From an uncultured Treponema sp. (GTDB lineage Bacteria > Spirochaetota > Spirochaetia > Treponematales > Treponemataceae), in assembly GCA_937902445.1 (NCBI GenBank), contig CALELJ010000107.1:1-18533 (forward strand): 18,533 bases of DNA, written 5' to 3'. Position numbers and translations under genes: made by a program. Every line of letters begins with the position of its first letter. The stretch's first letter is position 1. This document shows positions 13,238 to 18,533 of the stretch, piece after piece. The notes beneath the pieces were generated by a model. The model did no database searches and had not been told where the DNA came from. It saw only the letters and a program-made list of their open reading frames with translations.

Positions 13238-15322
13238 ATGGCAGTAAAATATATTCCATTCAGCCCCAACGTGATACAGGGACAGGCCGTCCTTGACAAC
13301 TTTGTCCGCACCAAGCGCATCCTGCGCTATGACGGAAGCAACGAAGTATATACATCCCTCCGCCAGGGTATGCCTTATTACGAGACGGAGGTGAAGGAGG
13401 TTGTGGGGTCGTCAGAGTCTGATAATCTGCTGATGCGGGGCGAATGCATATCGGCCTGCGCCTCTCTTAAGGAAAAAGGCATTCAGGTGGATCTGGTGTA
13501 TATCGACCCTCCGTTCGCATCGGGGGCCGACTACTCCAAGAAGGTGTGGCTACGAAGGAATCCCAAAGTGGCCCAGGCCATTGCCGAGGCCGAGCAGCAG
13601 CTGGACATAGAGGAGATGAAGTCCTTCGAGGAGAAGATGTACGGCGACGTGTGGAACAAGGAGGACTACCTCAATTGGATGTACTTGAATCTCTGCGCCA
13701 TAAAGTCCGTAATGAGCGACACTGCAAGCATTTATGTGCATCTGGATGAACATATAGGTCATTATGTGAAGATATTGATGGATGAGATTTTCGGGGAAGA
13801 AAATTTTAAAAACGATATTGCTTGGAAGAGTACTGCTTCGCACAATGATTCAACAAATTCATTTAGTAGTGTTTCTGATCATATATATTTCTATTCATTA
13901 TCAGATACTTGCATCTTCAACCCTCTTTTTGTCCCTTATTCCGATGAGTATATTGATAGCGAATGGACAAAGTTGCCTTCCGGTAGATACTATAAATCGG
14001 AAAATATGCTTGATCCTCAGTTGAAGATGGCAGCCTATGATTTCCATGGAACAACTGCTAGATGGAGAACGAGTCCTGATAAATTTGAAGAATTATGGAA
14101 CGCTCCACAAACAGAGGTTCCTAATAGCCACGGGCGCATAAAATTAGGAAAGAACGGCAAACCGATAAAGCGATGTAGGATAGTCTTTATGGATGAACTT
14201 CCCGGTGTTCCTATTAGTGATATTTGGGATGATATTGCTTATGTTGCCGGTCGTTCGCAAGAGAAAGAAGACTACACCACCCAGAAACCCGAGGCCCTTC
14301 TCGAACGTATCATAAAGGCCAGCAGCAACGAAGGAATGCTCGTGGCGGACTTCTTCGGCGGCAGCGGAGTCACGGCAGCCGTAGCCCACAAACTCGGGCG
14401 CCGGTTCATCCACAACGACATCGGCATCAACAGCATCCAGACCGCTCGCGACCGTCTCGTTGCAGCCGGAGCCTCATTCACCCATCTGGAAATCAAAGAC
14501 GGTGTGAGCCTCTTCCGCAACCCTCAGCAGACGAACGACAAACTGATGGAACTCACCGGAGTCAGCGGCACCTCCCAATGGGGCGACTTCTGGTCAGGAG
14601 TCTTCACCGACAGCAAAATCGGCACCGTGCCCGTCCATCTTCCCAACTTCCTCCCCGGCAAGCGACCTATGGTGGATGAAGCCTTCCTCAACCTGCTGGT
14701 GCACGAAAAGCTCGCGGCCGTGCCCGATGGTACGAAAAAGGTGGTCATCTACTACATCGACTCCATCGACAAGGACCTTCGCGACGAATTTCTCCGCCAG
14801 CACAACATCTACGTTGAGACCGAGATTGAGTTCCGCGACCTCAAGCCCGTGCTTGACAACGTTGTAGTCGAAGACGAGATTGACTTTACCCTTGCCGAAG
14901 TTTCAACCGACGGAGGTATGTTCCCTGTCTGGCAGCTGACGGTCAACCGCTTCACCAGCGACCGCGTGCTCCGTAACATCCACGAAGAGAACGAGAAACG
15001 CTACCAGCAGTATCTCAAGAAAAACGAGAAGAAGGACATTGCCGATGGCTCCAGTGCCCCCAAGTTCCTCAGAATCAACGTAAGCGACGAAGGCCTTGAA
15101 ACCATCGAATGGCTCTCCCTCGACTGCCAGTGTGCCGACAAATCCGCCCCCTGGCACAGCAACGTGGAAGTCAAGATAGACAAGGCCGGCAACGCCATCC
15201 GTGACGGCAAACCCACCGGCCGCCTCTGGGACGGCACCATCGCCACCGACGACAACACCCTCAAGCCCCTCCGTCTCAAAGTCCGCAACATCTGCGGCGA
15301 CGAAACCATCGTGGTGCTGTGA
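13238..15322 (+). CDS. Type III DNA adenine methyltransferase (Mod)
   Basis: Mod recognises a short asymmetric site and methylates adenine on one strand; it also gives Res its specificity. The 694-residue product has the beta-class order: catalytic motif IV YIDPPF (88-93, DPPF in place of the commoner DPPY), a YVHLDEH region (about 167), the target-recognition domain (about 185-343), motif X TTQKPEALLERII (about 346-358), and the AdoMet-binding motif I DFFGGSG (371-377). A long C-terminal domain follows (400-694). It looks complete. The start has no Shine-Dalgarno site, as is usual in Bacteroidetes. Within the gene, 13,790-14,265 is AT-rich compared with both sides. Confidence 0.93.
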   Translation: MAVKYIPFSPNVIQGQAVLDNFVRTKRILRYDGSNEVYTSLRQGMPYYETEVKEVVGSSESDNLLMRGECISACASLKEKGIQVDLVYIDPPFASGADYSKKVWLRRNPKVAQAIAEAEQQLDIEEMKSFEEKMYGDVWNKEDYLNWMYLNLCAIKSVMSDTASIYVHLDEHIGHYVKILMDEIFGEENFKNDIAWKSTASHNDSTNSFSSVSDHIYFYSLSDTCIFNPLFVPYSDEYIDSEWTKLPSGRYYKSENMLDPQLKMAAYDFHGTTARWRTSPDKFEELWNAPQTEVPNSHGRIKLGKNGKPIKRCRIVFMDELPGVPISDIWDDIAYVAGRSQEKEDYTTQKPEALLERIIKASSNEGMLVADFFGGSGVTAAVAHKLGRRFIHNDIGINSIQTARDRLVAAGASFTHLEIKDGVSLFRNPQQTNDKLMELTGVSGTSQWGDFWSGVFTDSKIGTVPVHLPNFLPGKRPMVDEAFLNLLVHEKLAAVPDGTKKVVIYYIDSIDKDLRDEFLRQHNIYVETEIEFRDLKPVLDNVVVEDEIDFTLAEVSTDGGMFPVWQLTVNRFTSDRVLRNIHEENEKRYQQYLKKNEKKDIADGSSAPKFLRINVSDEGLETIEWLSLDCQCADKSAPWHSNVEVKIDKAGNAIRDGKPTGRLWDGTIATDDNTLKPLRLKVRNICGDETIVVL

Positions 15323-15450
15323 AAGAGTTTGTAGTTACAAAGGTTTTGAGATGTAGTTATAAATCTATAGAAGATTTAAGAAAAATGAGATTGGAAGGCA
15401 AGGTGAAGTCAATCAGAAACGGTGGGAAGTCATCGTGGTTTCTCACGTAA
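15319..15450 (+). CDS. Tiny ORF overlapping the mod stop, unknown
   Basis: A GTG at 15319 overlaps the mod stop by GTGA and opens a frame of 43 codons rich in Lys, Arg and Ser (for example KSIEDLRKMRLEGK and NGGKSSWFLT). Another start would be the ATG at 15385. I know no family for it. The coupled-overlap arrangement favours a real gene, but the length and lack of a ribosome site do not. It may be the worn end of a former DNA-binding protein. Confidence 0.25.
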   Translation: MKEFVVTKVLRCSYKSIEDLRKMRLEGKVKSIRNGGKSSWFLT

Positions 15451-15491
15451 ATTCCGAAAAATTACGCGAGATTACGCGAGAAATTACGTAA
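15441..15491. repeat. Short tandem and inverted repeats between mod and the HU-like gene
   Basis: attacgcgag occurs twice in tandem (15461-15470, 15471-15480). The upstream tctcacgtaa (15441-15450) is its inverted partner with one mismatch, and a perfect palindrome ttacgtaa follows at 15484-15491. The cluster could be an operator for the downstream gene or a recombination scar. Confidence 0.5.
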
Positions 15492-15536
15492 AAAGAGGGA
15501 ATCAATGAATCAGCAAACCTTACAACTGGCAAGAAT

Positions 15537-15956
15537 ATGGCATTAAAAATTACCTCCAAACAAACCACCATCAAGCTCGGTCCGCACAAGGGCGAGGAGA
15601 TGTACGTGATGAAGGTGGATCACTACAGCGCCGTGGGCGCCGAGAAGATTATCCGGTATGCCAGCGAAACCTGCGGCATCCCCAAAGCATCGTTGCGGCA
15701 GGCGTGGGAGGCTCTCGGCAGTGTCATCACCGCCTGGGTGCTGGAAGGGCACATCGTTGAAATCCCCGGACTGGGCAACATCAGGGCCGAGGTGCGCGCC
15801 AAGGCGCAATCCAAAGCCGAAGACGTGACCGAGTCCGACATCCTCCGCCGCAAACTCCTCCTCACACCCACCAAGGAAATCAAGGAAGCCCTCAATGCAA
15901 CGCCTGTAAGGATTACTTGTCGTGACAGGGTGGGGAATGAGGTGAAGAGAATTTAA
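15537..15956 (+). CDS. HU-like DNA-binding protein, Bacteroidetes type
   Basis: HU-family proteins bind and bend DNA as dimers. This 139-residue protein is of the longer type common in Bacteroidales, with a hydrophilic first segment (MALKITSKQTTIKLG, GEEMYVMKV) and a C-terminal extension after the fold. Visible are the helical pair (SAVGAEKIIRYASETCGIPKAS, split here as about 31-52) and the GHIVEIPGLGNIRAEV strand-turn (71-86), which matches the HU signature region. Lys/Arg-rich parts fit DNA contact. There is no clear Shine-Dalgarno site. It lies nine bases before the TIR gene and is probably cotranscribed with it. Such proteins often sit near restriction and mobile genes; a role in the island is not shown. 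Confidence 0.82.
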   Translation: MALKITSKQTTIKLGPHKGEEMYVMKVDHYSAVGAEKIIRYASETCGIPKASLRQAWEALGSVITAWVLEGHIVEIPGLGNIRAEVRAKAQSKAEDVTESDILRRKLLLTPTKEIKEALNATPVRITCRDRVGNEVKRI

Positions 15957-15965
15957 ATTAACACT

Positions 15966-16940
15966 ATGGCAAGAATCTTCATATCCTACAAACGAGTAGA
16001 TAAAGACAGGGTCTTTAAGATTAAGGACCAGATAGAATCCTCACTTGGAGAGAAGTGCTGGATAGACCTTGATGGTATTGAGAGTGATGCGCAGTTTAAA
16101 AACGTCATCATCAAGGCTATCAATGAGTGTAAAATCGTCTTGTTCATGTATTCAAAGGCACATTCCAAGATTGTGGATTTTGAAAAAGATTGGACAGTGC
16201 GTGAACTGAATTTTGCCCAAAAGAGGGGGAAACGAATAGTTTTCGTAAATCTCGACAGAAGTGTCTTATCTGATATTTTTGAGTTTGACTATGGCACGAA
16301 ACAGCAAGTCGATGGCCTCTCCGAAGAATCACTCAATCATTTGTGTGAAGATTTAAGCAAGTGGATTGGCCTTGAAAGTAAGAACAATGAAGAAGAAAAA
16401 CAACGCCATGATAAGATTGAAAAGTATGAATCGGAAATGTTTAATTTGGATGCCCAACTAATTGCACACAAAAAAAATATCTTGATAAAAGAACAAGAGT
16501 TAAGGTTGGCTCAAGTTGATTATGACGAATGTGCTAAAAAGATTCAAAAACTAAAAAACAAAATTGAAGAACTTAGGCAACTAGGAAAGGATTCTCATAT
16601 AAATATATCAAAGGGTGAGCAGACTGTGGCTTTGAGTACTAACGTAGAAAAGCATGTCGTTAATATTTTTCAAAAATTAGAAAAAACAAGTCAAAGAGTC
16701 ATGCCACCTCTTCATAAATTTCAATCTAAGGCAGATGTTTTCCAATACGTAAAAGTCAATTCGTTATATCCCAAATCATTAGCAAACAATTTTGAAATCC
16801 GATCATCTTTGGATTGGAGAGAATTTGCACTAAAACTCAACAAAGAATACGGAATAAAGATTGATAAAAATAAAGTTGTTGATATTAAAGGATTGGTTAA
16901 TAGTATTTGGGCAGCATCAAGGCACTTGCCACCATATTGA
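15966..16940 (+). CDS. TIR-domain protein with coiled coil (probable defence effector)
   Basis: The 324-residue protein has an N-terminal TIR domain (1-136): ARIFISYKR strand, a CWIDLDGIESD segment, VLFMYSKAHSKI, and WTVREL with Glu80 in the place of the catalytic glutamate of NAD-cleaving TIRs. A charged coiled coil follows (about 140-210), then a C-terminal domain with no match known to me (225-324; VNSLYPKSLANNF, SSLDWREFALKLN). Bacterial TIRs often deplete NAD when a partner senses phage. Here the rest of the protein may be the sensing or assembly part. From about 16,400 on the gene is AT-rich. No signal peptide or membrane segment is seen. Confidence 0.88.
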   Translation: MARIFISYKRVDKDRVFKIKDQIESSLGEKCWIDLDGIESDAQFKNVIIKAINECKIVLFMYSKAHSKIVDFEKDWTVRELNFAQKRGKRIVFVNLDRSVLSDIFEFDYGTKQQVDGLSEESLNHLCEDLSKWIGLESKNNEEEKQRHDKIEKYESEMFNLDAQLIAHKKNILIKEQELRLAQVDYDECAKKIQKLKNKIEELRQLGKDSHINISKGEQTVALSTNVEKHVVNIFQKLEKTSQRVMPPLHKFQSKADVFQYVKVNSLYPKSLANNFEIRSSLDWREFALKLNKEYGIKIDKNKVVDIKGLVNSIWAASRHLPPY

Positions 16941-16986
16941 ACATAATCGTGTTAACTTCATTTCTATTGAATAAGTAAGCAAAGTG

Positions 16987-17265
16987 ATGGATACGTTGTT
17001 AATTATCATTGAGCAAGCATTACGCGCTCATCAACATTCTGTAGAAGTTGGCTCATCAACTACTGATGATGACGTGTATATTGCAATCCGTCAAGTGATG
17101 CGTGGCAATCCGGATATTTTCTGGTTCTCGCATCAGTGGACCTATTCGCGATCTGATGCCATTGTGCGATTCCGCTATACAATTGACAAAGAACGGAGCG
17201 AGAAGATAAAGAAACAGATTGAAGATGTTGTAGAGAATGACTTTAAGCGAGGCAAAATCATATAG
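16987..17265 (+). CDS. Short protein, possibly the N-terminus of a truncated transglutaminase-like gene
   Basis: The 92-residue product starts at ATG 16987 (a GTG lies one codon before). The pattern RQVMRGNPDIFWFSHQW resembles the region preceding the catalytic core in bacterial transglutaminase-like proteins, and IKKQIEDVVENDF would be the linker helix; the catalytic Cys-His-Asp core is not present. The frame stops at TAG 17263-17265 but stays open for 51 more codons to TAA 17419-17421. So this may be a broken gene or a short version of it. Family assignment is tentative. Confidence 0.5.
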   Translation: MDTLLIIIEQALRAHQHSVEVGSSTTDDDVYIAIRQVMRGNPDIFWFSHQWTYSRSDAIVRFRYTIDKERSEKIKKQIEDVVENDFKRGKII

Positions 17266-17421
17266 ACCTACAGAAACATCAACTATTCAAGGGGCTTGCA
17301 GTACTATTTTGCACCCCGACACTCTTTTGAAAACAATAATAAATCTGGCGAAACGGCTAAAGTGGGTTCTCTGCCACAGCCAGAAAACAAAAATAATCAA
17401 TTTTTAGAGCCTACCAAATAA
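17266..17421 (+). other. In-frame open extension after the TAG stop
   Basis: The 51 codons after TAG 17263-17265 continue in the same frame without a stop and without a start of their own, reading for example NYSRGLQYYFAPRHSF and QPENKNNQFLEPTK. The composition is plausible for a protein, but I recognise no domain. Confidence 0.35.
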
Positions 17422-17457
17422 TAAAAGTTGCGCCCGACACAAATAAGGGAGAATTTT

Positions 17458-17742
17458 ATGAGTCTGAATCCGTTTGTCTATTCTTACAAACGCTACCCCA
17501 ACAGCAAGTTGGCAACATTTGTTAATCAGTTCTGTAGTGGCATGCAAAGATTATTCATTATTTTTGCGATAATCATTGCCCTTTCAGCATTTGAAGTAAG
17601 TAATTGGGGAGAAGCACTTGTCGCATCTGGAGTGATGTTTGTTTTGTGGCTAATAATAAAGCTCTTTAAAGATAAGTGGAGTGATAAAATTGCAGCCAAG
17701 CAAGAGTCTGTTGATAATCCTAATAATTCCGAAGAAAAATGA
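17458..17742 (+). CDS. Small two-TM protein, unknown
   Basis: The 94-residue product starts at ATG 17458, after AAGGGAG at a proper distance; a longer form from TTG 17428 is less likely. Two membrane segments are visible, about 32-47 (LFIIFAIIIALSAFEV) and 53-70 (ALVASGVMFVLWLIIKLF), with a basic N-terminal part (SYKRYPNSK) and a charged tail ending SEEK. Both ends are probably cytoplasmic. It overlaps the next gene by ATGA, so the two are translationally coupled, and they may form one membrane complex. Confidence 0.7.
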   Translation: MSLNPFVYSYKRYPNSKLATFVNQFCSGMQRLFIIFAIIIALSAFEVSNWGEALVASGVMFVLWLIIKLFKDKWSDKIAAKQESVDNPNNSEEK

Positions 17743-18533
17743 TGATAGCTAGTCTTGTTTTCTTATTTGTTCCAGCAGTGATGTTGTTTGCATATCAATC
17801 TATGTTGGAATCAAAGGGAATAAATGATCCAACGCTTGCAATTTCGCTTTACAAAACAACTATATTATTGGATGTTGCGATAAAACTGATATTGATTTGT
17901 TTTGTTGACGATTTTGATACATTCTCGCTTATAGGAATGTTTACTTCGCTGGCTTTCTTTTTGGGGTTCTTTATTCGTCTTTCTTTAAACATACCAAAAA
18001 AATCTCTCCGAAAATTCAGGAAGTTTCCTCAGGAGACCAATTATACTTTATGTGCATTTCATGTGATAGTATGGGGAACTGTTTCTGTTGTCTTTAACAT
18101 GTTTATTTTGTTTGCTTGTTGGAGTTTTGAAGATCCGACGCACATTGGTATAATGTGTTGCGCCATGATTCCAATTGTGATAGTATATTTGGCTTTTGCT
18201 GCTAAGTCTCTCATCCGTCTAGATCGGATAAAGTATCCTTCAACACGCTCCTTGAATGCCTTGTCTCACAATAACTCTCCCATTGTACTTCTTCGCTCCT
18301 TCAAGATTGACAGCAATCCAAGAATAAATGGAAAGGTGTTTGATGAAACCATTTGCGAGAATTTGGATTTGGACAATAATCCAATAGTTTCTTTGGCAAA
18401 TCCTGATGAGATTCTTCCTTCAGGGGGGAGTCTTAAAATCCAGGCAAAAGATTCAGAATGGAAAGAAGTAGTAAGAGAAGTCCTGAAAAACTGTAGAGCC
18501 GTTATACTTGTGGAGGGACAGTCGGACGGCCTT
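17739..18533 (+). CDS. Multi-TM protein with C-terminal cytosolic domain, partial at the window end
   Basis: This frame of 265 codons has no stop and runs off the window. The first ATG overlaps the upstream stop (ATGA). About five membrane segments are visible: 3-19, 41-56, 62-80, 103-127 and 137-157. From about 180 a soluble domain begins: PIVLLRSFKID, a FDETI segment, IVSLANPDEILPSGG, DSEWKEVVREVL and NCRAVILVEGQSDGL. The layout (LRSF, then W-x3-V, a hydrophobic strand and SxGL) is like a membrane-anchored TIR-like or nucleotide-binding fold found in many bacterial proteins of unknown function. Whether it is TIR-like is inference, since the rest is cut off. Confidence 0.75.
   Translation, partial: MMIASLVFLFVPAVMLFAYQSMLESKGINDPTLAISLYKTTILLDVAIKLILICFVDDFDTFSLIGMFTSLAFFLGFFIRLSLNIPKKSLRKFRKFPQETNYTLCAFHVIVWGTVSVVFNMFILFACWSFEDPTHIGIMCCAMIPIVIVYLAFAAKSLIRLDRIKYPSTRSLNALSHNNSPIVLLRSFKIDSNPRINGKVFDETICENLDLDNNPIVSLANPDEILPSGGSLKIQAKDSEWKEVVREVLKNCRAVILVEGQSDGL

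Noticed and set aside
15441..15491. CRISPR array
   Set aside because: Only two adjacent ten-base repeats without spacers; there is no CRISPR array anywhere in the window.
17428..17457. TTG start for the two-TM protein
   Set aside because: The ATG at 17458 has a well-placed AAGGGAG site, while the TTG has none.

Overview
The window has two parts that do not look like they come from the same genome. Bases 1 to about 11,540 look like a spirochaete chromosome, most likely a gut or rumen Treponema. The core genes (tig, clpP, clpX, smc) have treponeme-like sequence, lipoprotein signals end in a short spirochaetal lipobox, Shine-Dalgarno sites are clear and promoters are TTGACA/TATAGT-like. Bases about 11,560 to 18,533 look like a Bacteroidales (Prevotella/Bacteroides-type) accessory or defence region. 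Codon use shifts towards CTG, ACC and GGC, most starts have no Shine-Dalgarno site, and the genes (type III restriction-modification, Bacteroidetes HU-like protein, TIR protein) are typical of that phylum. These taxon calls come from recognising families, not from a database search.

Layout of the left part. A tRNA cluster comes first: the 3' end of His-GTG, then Arg-TCG, Lys-CTT, Leu-TAG and Gly-GCC. It has its own promoters and terminators and a repeat-rich spacer at about 205-700. Next are the protein-quality genes: trigger factor (tig), then clpP and clpX, which abut. A 148-base structured element with terminal inverted repeats separates clpX from a convergent GT4 glycosyltransferase. The glycosyltransferase and a DEAD-box RNA helicase are divergent, and both have a -10 box only 6-7 bases before the ATG, suggesting leaderless mRNAs. 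An imperfect palindrome of about 117 bases lies before smc. The smc gene starts an operon with a small membrane protein and a lipoprotein.

The junction. The lipoprotein reading frame runs without a stop into the C-terminal part of a type III restriction endonuclease (Res), which has lost its N-terminal ATPase lobe. I think this is an assembly chimera or a recent recombination scar, not a working fusion protein.

Layout of the right part. The Res remnant is followed by a complete type III DNA methyltransferase (Mod) whose central target-recognition segment is AT-rich compared with its flanks, as if exchanged. Then come a very small ORF and short repeats, an HU-like DNA-binding protein, a TIR-domain protein with coiled coil, a short protein whose frame continues beyond a TAG stop, a two-TM small protein, and a multi-TM protein with a cytosolic C-terminal domain that runs off the window. 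The last two overlap by ATGA. This looks like a defence island: DNA modification plus a TIR effector and a membrane-anchored putative effector or sensor. The last module is the best candidate for something little described.
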